Of a stretch of DNA of 42,281 nt, positions 1 through 8,334 are shown piece after piece. The position numbers were made by a program, and so were the translations under genes. This DNA comes from Lachnospiraceae bacterium. GTDB lineage: Bacteria; Bacillota; Clostridia; Lachnospirales; Lachnospiraceae. Under the pieces are notes generated by a model that saw nothing but the letters and a program-made list of their open reading frames with translations, had not been told where the DNA came from and made no database searches. The first letter of the stretch is position 1; each line of letters starts with the position of its first letter. Location of the stretch: the NCBI GenBank assembly GCA_029226225.1, contig JAQXXU010000086.1:1-42281 (forward strand), read 5' to 3'.

Positions 1-1
1 C

Positions 2-140
2 GCCACTCACCTCCACGTGCTGTGTAGTATGCCAGGCCCTCACTATAAGAATAACAGGAAATTAGAAAAATCGAAAGGCCAGAAGCTGTGTTTCATAACC
101 ACTTTGATGCCTTTCGAAGAAAGGCACATGTATAATAATG
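2..140. repeat. Left copy of 139-bp inverted terminal repeat
   Basis: Bases 2-140 are an exact reverse complement of 42143-42281; the match stops abruptly at base 140, and the inner flanks differ completely. The repeat therefore begins at this inner edge and runs outward past the window end. Near the edge it holds a short hairpin (GCCTTTC / GAAAGGC around a 3-base loop, about 109-125) and a TATAAT at 131-136. One frame (from base 2) is open through the whole copy and shifts out of frame inside pncC. No family was recognised; an insertion-sequence end or a dispersed intergenic repeat would fit, and an assembly artefact cannot be excluded. Confidence 0.9.
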
Positions 141-623
141 CAACAGGCCGATGTATTAGCGTCACTTCTTTTAAAAAAGCATATAACAGTCACTACTGCA
201 GAGTCAGCTACGGCAGGCATGATTGCTTCGCTCCTGGCGGACACTCCTGGCATGAGTGAATGTATGAAAGAAGCCTTTGTGACTTACTCTGAGGAGGCTA
301 AGAAAAAGCGTCTCGGGGTAAAACAGGAGACGCTTGATAAATACACGGTCTACAGTCACGAAGTCGCAGCAGAGATGGCAGAGGGAGCTAAGAGAGCTTC
401 CGGAGCAGATCTCGCGCTCTCGGTTACAGGGATAGCCGGACCGGGAGGCGGAACAAAGAGCCAGCCGGTAGGTCTTACCTATATAGGAGCTGCGTTTAAT
501 GACACAGTAGTCACGAGAAAATATATTTTTTCAGGAGACAGGGCTACAGTCAGAAGGAAGGCAGCGAGAATGGCGCTGATGCTTGGTATCACTATGATCA
601 TAAACGAAAAGGAAAAGCCATGA
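138..623 (+). CDS. pncC: PncC / CinA C-terminal domain, nicotinamide-nucleotide amidohydrolase
   Basis: Stand-alone CinA C-terminal domain protein (161 aa), the family that deamidates nicotinamide mononucleotide in cytoplasmic pyridine-nucleotide salvage. The family blocks are visible: TAES at residues 20-23, YSEEAK near 50-55, LGV at 59-61 and TGIAGPGGG near 97-105. One oddity is that the usual AESCTGG reads AESATAG here. The N-terminal MoeA-like half of long CinA proteins is absent. The ATG lies exactly at the inner edge of the terminal repeat (138-140) with no good ribosome binding site, so the native start or a longer N-terminus may have been lost to the repeat. The stop overlaps the start of rsmD (ATGA), which suggests a pncC-rsmD-coaD operon. 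Confidence 0.85.
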   Translation: MQQADVLASLLLKKHITVTTAESATAGMIASLLADTPGMSECMKEAFVTYSEEAKKKRLGVKQETLDKYTVYSHEVAAEMAEGAKRASGADLALSVTGIAGPGGGTKSQPVGLTYIGAAFNDTVVTRKYIFSGDRATVRRKAARMALMLGITMIINEKEKP

Positions 624-1171
624 GAGTTATAGCAGGAGTGGCGAGAAGTGTACCTCTTCAGGCACCTGAAGGGGAAGAAACACGCCCTACTACAGACAGA
701 ATAAAAGAGACACTCTTTAACATACTTCAAATGCAGATTCCGGGCTGCCGGTTCTTAGACCTGTTCGCCGGGAGCGGACAGATGGGGATCGAGGCTTTAA
801 GTCGCGGAGCCCATCACGCAGTCCTTATAGACAGCGGTAAAGAGCCTGCAGAGATCATAAAGGCGAACCTGAACAAGACAAAGCTCGCTGACAAGGCTAC
901 TCTGATACAGAGGCAGATACCGGCAGCACTTTTTCAGGCGAAGAGCGAAGGCCCATATGACATCATCTTTATGGATCCGCCGTATTCGCTCCATGATGAG
1001 GCAGAGGTACTTAAAGGAATCGATGAATACGATCTCCTAAATGATGGCGGAGTCATCATCATAGAGACATCAAAGGGCAGAGACCTGTCATTTATCGATG
1101 AAAGTATATACGAGGTAAGCAGAATAAAGACATACAAGACCAACCAGCATGTCTTTATAAATAAAAAATGA
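620..1171 (+). CDS. rsmD: 16S rRNA (guanine966-N2)-methyltransferase RsmD
   Basis: Class I S-adenosylmethionine methyltransferase of 183 aa that modifies G966 of 16S rRNA in the small subunit. The family opening (MRVIAG) and the [13 protein letters not shown] block are present. The SAM-binding loop LDLFAGSG occurs at about 46-53, followed by the characteristic GIEALSRGA, and the catalytic DPPY is at 119-122. Length is normal. It overlaps pncC by 4 bases and coaD by 4 bases, so translation is probably coupled. The rsmD-coaD pairing is very common in bacteria, which supports both calls. Confidence 0.95.
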   Translation: MRVIAGVARSVPLQAPEGEETRPTTDRIKETLFNILQMQIPGCRFLDLFAGSGQMGIEALSRGAHHAVLIDSGKEPAEIIKANLNKTKLADKATLIQRQIPAALFQAKSEGPYDIIFMDPPYSLHDEAEVLKGIDEYDLLNDGGVIIIETSKGRDLSFIDESIYEVSRIKTYKTNQHVFINKK

Positions 1172-1653
1172 GAACAGCGATTTATCCCGGAAGTTTCGAT
1201 CCGGTCACTTTCGGACATTTAGATATCATAAAGCGCTCAGCCAGCATGTTTGACAGGCTTGTGGTAGGCGTACTGAAGAACAGCGCAAAGAAATCACTTT
1301 TTACAATAGATGAGAGAGTGTCGATGATAAAGTCACTTACTAAGGACTATCCGAATGTCGAAGTGGCATCATTTGACGGTCTGATGATCGATTACGCAAA
1401 GCAGATCGGAGCATCTGTCGTTATCAGAGGACTGCGTGCAGTGACTGATTTCGAGTATGAGCTTCAAATAGCTCAGACGAACAGGGTAGAAAGCCCGGAG
1501 ATCGATACGGTTTTTCTTACTACCTCATTGAAATATTCGTATCTTTCATCTACAATAGTAAAAGAGTTCGCTTCTTACGGCGGAGATATAAGTAAATTCG
1601 TACCTAAGGAAATCATTCCACTTATCATGGAGAAGTTCGGCAGGGAGGCTTAA
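1168..1653 (+). CDS. coaD: Phosphopantetheine adenylyltransferase CoaD
   Basis: Penultimate enzyme of coenzyme A synthesis: transfers AMP from ATP to 4'-phosphopantetheine. The 161-aa protein has the nucleotidyltransferase opening YPGSFDPVT with the T/HxGH signature as TFGH (residues 14-17). It also has the pantetheine-site block [15 protein letters not shown] (about 87-101) and the late SSTIVKE block (about 128-134), where many relatives have SSSxVKE. The start overlaps the rsmD stop by 4 bases. The next gene starts directly after the stop codon with no gap. Confidence 0.96.
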   Translation: MRTAIYPGSFDPVTFGHLDIIKRSASMFDRLVVGVLKNSAKKSLFTIDERVSMIKSLTKDYPNVEVASFDGLMIDYAKQIGASVVIRGLRAVTDFEYELQIAQTNRVESPEIDTVFLTTSLKYSYLSSTIVKEFASYGGDISKFVPKEIIPLIMEKFGREA

Positions 1654-2313
1654 ATGGCTAGTGAGATAGAAGACATCATCGAGAATATCGAGAACTATAT
1701 CGATAACTGCAAGACTACGATGTTCTCAAGTAATAAAATAACAGTTGACAGAGAAGAAATGGAAAGTCTCTTAGAGGAGCTTCGTACCCGCACTCCTGTC
1801 GAGATAAAGCAGTATCAGAGACTCTTAAAGAACCAGAAGGCCATAATAGATGATGCTAAAAAGCAGGCAGATGCCATTATTGCAGAAGCCAAGGCCAAGT
1901 CGAACGAGCTGATGAGCGAGAACCAGATCATGCAACAGGCTTATGCCAAAGCGAATGAAGTGGTAAATATAGCCCAGAAGGACGCCAATGACATCGTGAC
2001 GAAGGCCACCGAACAGGCAAACACTATACAGATGTCTGCTATCGGCTACACTGATTCACTCTTAAAGAGTGTACAGGATGTGCTTTCAGCATCGATCACT
2101 ACCACGTCTACGAGGATGAAGAACTATCTCGGCACGATGCAGGGCTATCTCGATACTGTAAACGCAAATCGTGCTGAGCTTGGCAAGGTATTAAATACTC
2201 CCGATGAATCAGGCCAGGAGCAGCCACAGCAGGACGCACAGCCCAAGGCCAGCCAGCAGATGGACCAGAGCAGCACCACAGATACTAAATACGAACCAGA
2301 AGAAAATAAATAA
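1654..2313 (+). CDS. Coiled-coil protein, DivIVA/ATPase-subunit-like, function unknown
   Basis: A 219-aa soluble protein not assigned to a defined function. Residues about 60-135 are a long Ala/Lys/Glu/Gln-rich heptad region typical of coiled coils (DAKKQADAIIAEAKAKS and similar). Residues about 140-180 are a second helical stretch, and the tail from about 185 is Gln/Pro/Asp-rich and probably disordered. Such proteins beside coaD in Clostridia are often annotated as DivIVA-like or vacuolar-ATPase subunit H-like on coiled-coil similarity alone; that is weak evidence. The ATG directly abuts the coaD stop, so it is the last gene of the pncC-rsmD-coaD operon. A hairpin terminator follows 10 bases downstream. 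Confidence 0.7.
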   Translation: MASEIEDIIENIENYIDNCKTTMFSSNKITVDREEMESLLEELRTRTPVEIKQYQRLLKNQKAIIDDAKKQADAIIAEAKAKSNELMSENQIMQQAYAKANEVVNIAQKDANDIVTKATEQANTIQMSAIGYTDSLLKSVQDVLSASITTTSTRMKNYLGTMQGYLDTVNANRAELGKVLNTPDESGQEQPQQDAQPKASQQMDQSSTTDTKYEPEENK

Positions 2314-2323
2314 AGGCAACGCT

Positions 2324-2353
2324 GCCGCCCATAGCAGGGCGGCTTATTTTTTT
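2324..2353 (+). terminator. Rho-independent terminator
   Basis: Perfect 7-bp G+C stem GCCGCCC / GGGCGGC (2324-2330 and 2337-2343) with a 6-base loop, followed by TTATTTTTTT. It ends the pncC-coaD-coiled-coil operon. The next start codon lies only a few bases after the T tract. Confidence 0.9.
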
Positions 2354-2358
2354 AGATT

Positions 2359-3021
2359 ATGAAAAAAAAAGATTTACTAAAAGGCATAAAGGCTGTACTC
2401 TTTGATATGGACGGTACTCTCGTGGATTCGATGTGGATGTGGCCGCAGATAGATAAAGAATTTCTTAACTCACGTGGCTTTGAAGTGCCGGCTGACCTGA
2501 AGGATGACATAGACGGTCTTTCCATGTGGGACGATGCCATCTACTTCAAAAAAAGGTTCGGCTTTAAGGACAGTGAGCAGGAACTGATAGACAGCTGGAA
2601 TCAGATGGCCCTGCATCATTATGAGAATGATACACCCTTAAAACCCGGAGCCAAAGAGTTTTTGGAGTACTTAAAATCAAAGAAAACAAAAAGAGGCCTT
2701 GTGACGAGTAATTCTCTTGTCCTTTGTGAGGCATCACTTAAGGCAAATGGAGTTTATGACGATTTTGATACATTTGTGACTTCAGAGGATGTAAAGCATG
2801 GAAAGCCGGATCCTGAAGGGTATCTGATCGCAGCCAGAGAGCTTGGGGTAGATCCTTCAGAGTGTCTTGTGACAGAAGACCTCCCAGCAGGGATAACAGC
2901 AGCCAGGAGAGCCGGTATGAAGGTAGTCTCTATAGAAGACGACTATTCGAAGAGAGTCGAGGAAGAAAAGAAACAGATGTCAGATGCTTTTATCAGTGAT
3001 TATAGGGAGCTCATTCGATGA
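2359..3021 (+). CDS. HAD-family hydrolase, beta-phosphoglucomutase/phosphatase-like
   Basis: Haloacid-dehalogenase superfamily phosphohydrolase of 220 aa. Motif I is FDMDGTLVDS (about residues 14-23) with both nucleophile/acid Asp residues. Motif II is the TSNS stretch (about 115-118), and the motif III Lys with HGKPDPEGY sits at about 148-156. Motif IV is the TEDLPAGI acidic loop (about 173-180). The helical cap between motifs I and II places it in subfamily I, the phosphoglycolate-phosphatase/beta-phosphoglucomutase group. The substrate cannot be told. The ATG starts a few bases after a terminator T tract with no obvious ribosome binding site. The stop overlaps the next gene (ATGA). Confidence 0.85.
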   Translation: MKKKDLLKGIKAVLFDMDGTLVDSMWMWPQIDKEFLNSRGFEVPADLKDDIDGLSMWDDAIYFKKRFGFKDSEQELIDSWNQMALHHYENDTPLKPGAKEFLEYLKSKKTKRGLVTSNSLVLCEASLKANGVYDDFDTFVTSEDVKHGKPDPEGYLIAARELGVDPSECLVTEDLPAGITAARRAGMKVVSIEDDYSKRVEEEKKQMSDAFISDYRELIR

Positions 3022-3911
3022 AGGAGTTTACAGTTACATCTGGAAATGAAAAGGAACGGCTGAACAAATACTTAGCTCACATCCTCCCGAATGCTTCGAT
3101 GGGATTTCTATACAAGATGCTCCGAAAGAAAAATATCACGCTGAACGGGAAAAAAGCTTCCGGAAATGAGCTTCTGAAAGCTGGCGATGAGGTCCGGATA
3201 TTTTTCTCGGATGAGACCTTTGAGAAGTTCTCTTCAAAAACGGTGAGCATTCCTGAGAGTTCAAAGCCACTTCAGGTTCTTTATGAAGATGATGATATAA
3301 TAGCTGTCCACAAGCCGGCGGGACTACTGTCACAGTCAGATATAAAGGGCGGAGACTGTGTGAATGCGCGTATACTGGCTTACCTGTCAACGAACGGGAA
3401 AATGCCTTCTGACTTTACGCCTTCTATCGTAAACCGTCTCGACAGAAATACCAGCGGTATAGTCCTTGCTGGAAAGACATACAAGGGCAGCCGGTTTTTA
3501 TCGGACGCTATCCAGAGCAGAGACGTAGTAAAGACATATTACTGCATAGCTGACGGACACTTTGAAAAGACAGGGCTCTACAAGGCCTGGCACCACCAGA
3601 ATCCTGATAATTCGGTGACAATCTCTGACAAAAAGCGCGAGGGAGATAAGGAAGCTGTGACAGAATTTTTCCCGGAGAAGTATTCAGGAAAGCATACTCT
3701 AGTCAGAGTCATCCTCCATACCGGAAGGAAGCATCAGATAAGAGCGTCTCTTTCTAACCTGGGGCACCCGGTAACTGGTGATCCAAAGTACGGAAGAGGT
3801 CACGAGAAGCATATGTATTTGCACGCCTTTTCAGTAGAGGTACCTGGCATTGGAAAAATAGAAGACCCCGTTCCTGAGTATTTCGGGAGGTTTTTAGATG
3901 CCGACATTTAA
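3018..3911 (+). CDS. RluA-family pseudouridine synthase
   Basis: RNA pseudouridine synthase of 297 aa, resembling RluC/RluD. Residues about 12-70 form an S4-like RNA-binding domain. The catalytic domain carries HKPAGLLSQ (about 98-106) and the hallmark NRLDRNTSG with catalytic Asp142. It also has the late block HTGRKHQIRASLSNLGHPVTGDPKYG. Its target (23S rRNA or tRNA) is not decidable; a second family member lies at 35364. It overlaps the preceding HAD gene by 4 bases and recU by 14 bases, so the three are co-transcribed. Confidence 0.92.
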   Translation: MKEFTVTSGNEKERLNKYLAHILPNASMGFLYKMLRKKNITLNGKKASGNELLKAGDEVRIFFSDETFEKFSSKTVSIPESSKPLQVLYEDDDIIAVHKPAGLLSQSDIKGGDCVNARILAYLSTNGKMPSDFTPSIVNRLDRNTSGIVLAGKTYKGSRFLSDAIQSRDVVKTYYCIADGHFEKTGLYKAWHHQNPDNSVTISDKKREGDKEAVTEFFPEKYSGKHTLVRVILHTGRKHQIRASLSNLGHPVTGDPKYGRGHEKHMYLHAFSVEVPGIGKIEDPVPEYFGRFLDADI

Positions 3912-4434
3912 TTCCAGAGGGCTCAGAGGTTCATTCCTTGAGGAATGCATTAATCACACGAACGACATACTAAGGCAGGATGGACTTGCGCTGATCCAGA
4001 AGGTTCCTACGCCGATAACTCCTATTGACATAGAAAAAGAGACCCGCCACATAACTCTTGCCTACTTCGATAAGAAAAGTACGGTCGACTACATAGGCGC
4101 AGTACAGGGAATCCCGGTCTGCTTCGATGCTAAGGAGTGTAATGAGGACACCTTCCCGATGCATAATATCCATGAGCATCAGATGACTTTCATGGAGGAT
4201 TTTGAGAGACAGCAGGGAATAGCATTTTTCCTGATATATTTCAAGACTCATGACAGGTATTACTATCTGAGATTCGAGGAGGCTCTTAAATTCTGGAACA
4301 GAAGCAGGAGCGGAGGAAGGAAAAGCCTTCGCATAGAAGAGTTAGATCAGGATTTTTTCTTTGATTCGTCGAACGGCTACTTTCTGCCGTATCTCGACAT
4401 GATCAATAAGGACCTTGACAGGAGAGATGCGTAA
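3898..4434 (+). CDS. recU: Holliday junction resolvase RecU
   Basis: RecU-type resolvase (178 aa) of Firmicutes, which cleaves four-way junctions in recombination and chromosome segregation. The signature pieces are visible: NSRGLRG at the N-terminus, KVPTPI near 38-43, FDKKSTVDYIG near 57-67 and the catalytic FDAKE near 74-78. The aromatic-rich C-terminal half is also typical. The start overlaps the pseudouridine synthase gene. The his-operon promoter overlaps its last codons (4415-4443). Confidence 0.92.
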   Translation: MPTFNSRGLRGSFLEECINHTNDILRQDGLALIQKVPTPITPIDIEKETRHITLAYFDKKSTVDYIGAVQGIPVCFDAKECNEDTFPMHNIHEHQMTFMEDFERQQGIAFFLIYFKTHDRYYYLRFEEALKFWNRSRSGGRKSLRIEELDQDFFFDSSNGYFLPYLDMINKDLDRRDA

Positions 4435-4443
4435 GTATATAAT
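4415..4443 (+). promoter_or_regulatory. Consensus sigma-A promoter of the his operon
   Basis: TTGACA (4415-4420), a 17-base spacer and TATAAT (4438-4443): a perfect match to the housekeeping consensus. The -35 box lies inside the 3' end of recU. Transcription should start near 4450, giving a leader of about 45 bases before hisZ. That is too short for a T-box or his attenuator, and none is seen. A ribosome binding site (AAAGGAG) precedes the hisZ ATG. Confidence 0.9.
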
Positions 4444-4494
4444 CTCATTTAACTTGTTAATACGTTACTAAAGTAAAGCAATAAAGGAGAAAAG

Positions 4495-5679
4495 ATGAAC
4501 AGTCTCTTACACACACCGGAAGGCGTCAGAGATATATTAGGAGACGAGTGCCAGAGAAAGACTTATGTCAAGAACGCTCTGACCTCGCTTCTGTTTTCAT
4601 ACGGCTACGACCAGATCGAGACACCGTGCTTTGAGTTTTTAGATACCTATAGTGAGTCCTTAGGTTCTACTTCTGAAAGGGATTTATTCAGATTCTTTGA
4701 CAGGGATGGAAATACTCTTGCCCTTAGGCCTGATTTCACCCCGTCGGTTGCCAGAGTCTCAGCCAGATATTTTTCAGATACGAAAGAGACACTCCGCCTC
4801 TGCTATGAGGGAAAGGTCTTCCAGAATCACCATTCTCTCCGAGGCGAGATGAGTGAGCAGACACAGGTGGGCGCAGAGCTTATTGGTGATTCATCGATTG
4901 ATTCAGATGCAGAGGTTATCTCTCTTATAGTAAACGGCTTCCTGTCATGCGGGCTTAAGGACTTCCAGATAAGCATAGGGCACGCGGATATTTTTAACGG
5001 GCTTATAGAAGCAGCTGGATTTTCAGCTGATGAAGAACAGGATGTACATGACTTCGTATCGAACAAGAACTTTTTTGGCCTTGATGAGTACTTATCACAC
5101 AAGCAGATAGATAAAGACCTGATAAGTCTGTTCGGACTTTTATCGAAGATATTCATGACACCAGATGAGTGGAAAGACTCACTCGAGCAGGCAAAAAACT
5201 ATCCGAAGATCCTTGGAGCCCTGACACATCTGTATCGGATGAATGAGCTTTTAAGCGCTTACGGAGTCGAGGACTATGTGGGCTTCGACTTAGGTCTTGT
5301 CAGAAGTCTTAAGTATTATACCGGGATTATTTTTTCGGGATATACGTTCGGGAGCGGAAAGCCGATAGTAACCGGAGGCCGTTACGATAACCTCTTGGGA
5401 CACTTCGGAGCAGACAGGCCGGCCATAGGATTTGCTTTCCTGATAAATGAACTGATGCTTGCGATAGACAGACAGGGCATTGAGCTTCCTGTAGAGAATG
5501 CGAAGATTCTGCTGCTGTACCCGAAGGATTCAGTCAAGGAAGCGATAAAGAAAGCTGATTCGCTCAGAAAGGCAGGGAACAGGGTTCTGCTGCATTCGTA
5601 TAAGGATAAGGATCATCACGACAGACTTTGCGTCAAGTATGCTTCTTACACTATAATGGAGACAGGAGGCGAGCGATGA
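4495..5679 (+). CDS. hisZ: HisZ, ATP phosphoribosyltransferase regulatory subunit
   Basis: Histidyl-tRNA-synthetase-like protein (394 aa) without a tRNA anticodon-binding domain, the regulatory partner of short-form HisG. It forms a hetero-octamer carrying out and sensing the first step of histidine synthesis. Class II synthetase-like blocks are present: TPEGVRD at 7-13, LRPDFTPSVAR (about 82-92), CYEGKVFQ, GAELIG, and the late GGRYDNLLGHFG with AIGFAF. It is first in the his operon and is preceded by a good ribosome binding site. Its stop codon overlaps the hisG start. Confidence 0.94.
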   Translation: MNSLLHTPEGVRDILGDECQRKTYVKNALTSLLFSYGYDQIETPCFEFLDTYSESLGSTSERDLFRFFDRDGNTLALRPDFTPSVARVSARYFSDTKETLRLCYEGKVFQNHHSLRGEMSEQTQVGAELIGDSSIDSDAEVISLIVNGFLSCGLKDFQISIGHADIFNGLIEAAGFSADEEQDVHDFVSNKNFFGLDEYLSHKQIDKDLISLFGLLSKIFMTPDEWKDSLEQAKNYPKILGALTHLYRMNELLSAYGVEDYVGFDLGLVRSLKYYTGIIFSGYTFGSGKPIVTGGRYDNLLGHFGADRPAIGFAFLINELMLAIDRQGIELPVENAKILLLYPKDSVKEAIKKADSLRKAGNRVLLHSYKDKDHHDRLCVKYASYTIMETGGER

Positions 5680-6329
5680 GCAACACAGATGAAATGATCA
5701 CGGTGGCTTTGGGAAAAGGCCGCCTGGCAAAGAAAGCGATGGCGCTCTTTGATAATATAGGCTTAGGAGTCGAGGAGATACACGATCCTGACACTAGAAA
5801 GCTTATTTTTACAAATGAGAAGGAGAATATCCGATACTTCCTGTCAAAGGGACCGGATGTGCCGACCTATGTGGAGTACGGCTCGGCTGATATCGGAATA
5901 GTCGGCGAAGACACGATCCTCGAAGAGAACAGGAATATCTACGAGGTTTTAGACCTGGGATTCGGAAAGTGCAGGATGTGCATTGCAGGACCTGAGAGCG
6001 CAAAGAAGCTCTTAGATTCGTCGCACTTTATCAGGGTGGCGACCAAGTACCCGAGGATTGCGAAAAACTATTTTTACAATCAGAAGCATCAGACTGTAGA
6101 GATCATAAAACTAAACGGTTCTATCGAATTAGCTCCGATAGTTGGCCTTTCTGAGGTCATTTGTGATATAGTAGAGACAGGCAGCACCTTAAAGGAAAAC
6201 GGACTCGTCGTACTTGAAGAAGTCGTTCCGCTTTCAGCGAGGGTTGTCGTAAATCAGGTCTCCATGAAGATGAAAAATAAACGGATTACAGAGATAGTAA
6301 ACGCACTGCAGGAGGAAATAAAGGCGTAA
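5676..6329 (+). CDS. hisG: HisG (short form), ATP phosphoribosyltransferase catalytic subunit
   Basis: Catalyses condensation of ATP with PRPP, the first histidine-pathway step. The protein is 217 aa, the short form that lacks the C-terminal regulatory domain and needs HisZ. Visible motifs are VALGKGRLAKKAM near the start, GSADIGIVGEDT, KYPRIAKNYF, and the PRPP-binding stretch around VETGSTLKENGL. The start is ATG 5676, which overlaps the hisZ stop and sits behind AGGAGG. An upstream in-frame ATG at 5628 would add 16 residues out of the family pattern. Its TAA overlaps the hisD ATG by one base. Confidence 0.95.
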   Translation: MSNTDEMITVALGKGRLAKKAMALFDNIGLGVEEIHDPDTRKLIFTNEKENIRYFLSKGPDVPTYVEYGSADIGIVGEDTILEENRNIYEVLDLGFGKCRMCIAGPESAKKLLDSSHFIRVATKYPRIAKNYFYNQKHQTVEIIKLNGSIELAPIVGLSEVICDIVETGSTLKENGLVVLEEVVPLSARVVVNQVSMKMKNKRITEIVNALQEEIKA

Positions 6330-7657
6330 TGGAAATAGAAAAGCTTAACGAAGAAAACATACAGACCCTGCTTACAAAGCTCTTAAAGAGAAGCCCTATA
6401 AGCTACGGAAAGTACGAGGCATCAGTAAACGAGATCATCGGAAATGTCCGTGAGAACGGCGACAAGGCTGTTTTCGAACTCGAGAAAAAATTCGACAAGG
6501 TAGATCTGACACCGCAGAATATCCGTGTCACAAAAGAAGAGATAGACGAAGCCTACTCTAAGGTCGATGAAAAGCTTCTTACAGTCATAAGAAAATCTCT
6601 TAAGAATATCCGCGCTTTCCATGAGAAGCAGAAGCAGAATAGCTGGTTTACTACAGACGAGAAGGGTATTTTCTTAGGACAGAAGGTCACTCCTATAGCT
6701 ATCGCCGGAGTGTACGTCCCGGGCGGAAAGGCTGTTTATCCGTCATCAGTTCTCATGAACATCGTTCCTGCAAAAGTGGCCGGAGTACCTAGAATAGTTA
6801 TGTGCACCCCTCCAGGACCTGACGGAAAGGTATATCCTTCGACTCTCGTAGCTGCAAATGAGGCTGGAGCTGACGAGATCTACAAAGTCGGCGGAGCACA
6901 GGCTATCGCGGCTATGGCCTTTGGAACAGAGTCAGTTCCTAAAGTAGATAAGATCGTAGGACCTGGCAATATCTACGTAGCTTTAGCAAAGAAGGCTGTA
7001 TTTGGCTACGTGAGCATAGACTCGATAGCAGGACCTTCTGAGATCCTTGTCCTCGCTGATGAGACAGCAAACGCACACTTTGTAGCAGCAGACCTGTTAT
7101 CACAGGCAGAGCATGATGAAATGGCATCTGCCATCCTTATCACGACAAGTCAGAAGCTGGCTAGTGATGTAGCTAAAGAGATACAGGGTTATCTGCCAAA
7201 GCTTTCAAGAGAAGAGATCATCAGAAAGTCTCTTGATAACTACGGACATCTCTTCGTAGCTGATTCGAAGGAAGATGCTATCGCAGCCGTAAACCAGATA
7301 GCTTCAGAGCACTTAGAGATCGTGACTGCTGATCCGTTCCTTGATATGACGAAGATAAAGAATGCCGGAGCCATTTTCCTCGGGACCTGGTCATCCGAGC
7401 CTTTAGGAGACTACTTCGCCGGGCCGAACCATGTCCTTCCTACAAACGGAACAGCGAAATTCTTCTCGGCTCTCTGCGTAGATGATTTCATTAAGAAGTC
7501 AAGTGTGATATCATACAGTGAGGAAGCCTTAAAGGAGATAGCTTCTGACATCGAAGACTTCGCCGAGTGTGAGAAGCTTACCGCACACGCAAATTCTATC
7601 AGGGTTCGTTTCGACGCCGAAAGCACAGAGACGAAGTCGAGCGTTAGCGTTGACTGA
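6329..7657 (+). CDS. hisD: Histidinol dehydrogenase HisD
   Basis: NAD-dependent zinc enzyme oxidising L-histidinol to histidine (442 aa). Characteristic stretches are [18 protein letters not shown] (about 127-144), [39 protein letters not shown], the LLSQAEHDE zinc/catalytic block, SEHLEI, and the late [12 protein letters not shown]. The last 15 residues (Ser/Thr/Glu-rich) extend beyond the usual end. It overlaps hisG by one base. An 89-base hairpin-containing spacer separates it from hisB, the only real gap in this operon. Confidence 0.96.
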   Translation: MEIEKLNEENIQTLLTKLLKRSPISYGKYEASVNEIIGNVRENGDKAVFELEKKFDKVDLTPQNIRVTKEEIDEAYSKVDEKLLTVIRKSLKNIRAFHEKQKQNSWFTTDEKGIFLGQKVTPIAIAGVYVPGGKAVYPSSVLMNIVPAKVAGVPRIVMCTPPGPDGKVYPSTLVAANEAGADEIYKVGGAQAIAAMAFGTESVPKVDKIVGPGNIYVALAKKAVFGYVSIDSIAGPSEILVLADETANAHFVAADLLSQAEHDEMASAILITTSQKLASDVAKEIQGYLPKLSREEIIRKSLDNYGHLFVADSKEDAIAAVNQIASEHLEIVTADPFLDMTKIKNAGAIFLGTWSSEPLGDYFAGPNHVLPTNGTAKFFSALCVDDFIKKSSVISYSEEALKEIASDIEDFAECEKLTAHANSIRVRFDAESTETKSSVSVD

Positions 7658-7746
7658 ATCCTGTGCGAGGCGGTTCTCTGAGATTGGTGAGAACGAGTGA
7701 AACGAAGTTCGAACTTAGCGAAGAGAACTTCTTTAGAAGGAGTATT
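7658..7746 (+). other. hisD-hisB spacer with two hairpins
   Basis: The spacer holds two inverted repeats. One is GTTCTC / GAGAAC (about 7671-7693). The other is GAAGTTC / GAACTTC (about 7706-7732), which is followed by only three T and then the hisB ribosome binding site (AGAAGGAG). They could tune read-through, RNA processing or translation between hisD and hisB. The T run is too short for a confident terminator. Confidence 0.4.
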
Positions 7747-8334
7747 ATGAACAGAACTGCTACTGTAAAAAGAAAAACAAAAGAAACTGACATAGAAGTG
7801 ACCATCGATCTCGATGGAACTGGACAGTACTTCGTAGATACTGGCATTGGGTTTTTCGACCATATGCTTAGTGGGTTTGCCAGACACGGATTTTTTGACC
7901 TGACACTCAAGTGCACAGGAGACCTCTATGTCGACTGCCATCACACGATTGAAGACTGCGGCATAGCCTTGGGTGAGGCTATAAAGCAGGCGCTTGGAGA
8001 TAAAGCAGGCATAGTCAGATTTGGTAGCAGCCTGCTGCCTATGGATGAAACTCTCATCAGATGTGTCATAGATTTGAGCGGAAGACCGTATCTCGTATTT
8101 AACGAGGAGTTTAAGAATGACATGGTCGGAGATTTCGACACAGAGATGGTAAAGGAATTTTTCTATGCTGTTTCATATTCGTCGATGATGACCCTTCATA
8201 TAGACGAGCTCCACGGCGAGAATTCGCATCATATCATAGAGGCCACCTTCAAGGCATTCGGGCGTGCGTTAAAGGAAGCTGTATCGAGAGATGAAAAAAT
8301 AAAAGGAGTGTTATCAACTAAAGGGAGTCTGTAA
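7747..8334 (+). CDS. hisB: Imidazoleglycerol-phosphate dehydratase HisB
   Basis: Monofunctional IGP dehydratase (195 aa), step six of histidine synthesis, manganese-dependent. The metal-binding His clusters are clear: [27 protein letters not shown] and [18 protein letters not shown]. The HisB-N phosphatase half of enterobacterial HisB is absent, as usual in Firmicutes. Start at ATG 7747 is chosen because AGAAGGAG lies just upstream and residues [11 protein letters not shown] match the family start. Its stop overlaps the next ATG. Confidence 0.95.
   Translation: MNRTATVKRKTKETDIEVTIDLDGTGQYFVDTGIGFFDHMLSGFARHGFFDLTLKCTGDLYVDCHHTIEDCGIALGEAIKQALGDKAGIVRFGSSLLPMDETLIRCVIDLSGRPYLVFNEEFKNDMVGDFDTEMVKEFFYAVSYSSMMTLHIDELHGENSHHIIEATFKAFGRALKEAVSRDEKIKGVLSTKGSL

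Noticed and set aside
104-136. TTGATG and TATAAT in the left repeat as a promoter for pncC
   Set aside because: The spacer is about 21 bases, and the transcript would start after the pncC ATG.
17-259. 80-codon frame across the left repeat and pncC
   Set aside because: It crosses the repeat edge into another frame of pncC and has no ribosome binding site. The part inside the repeat might be coding in the full element, but this cannot be judged here.
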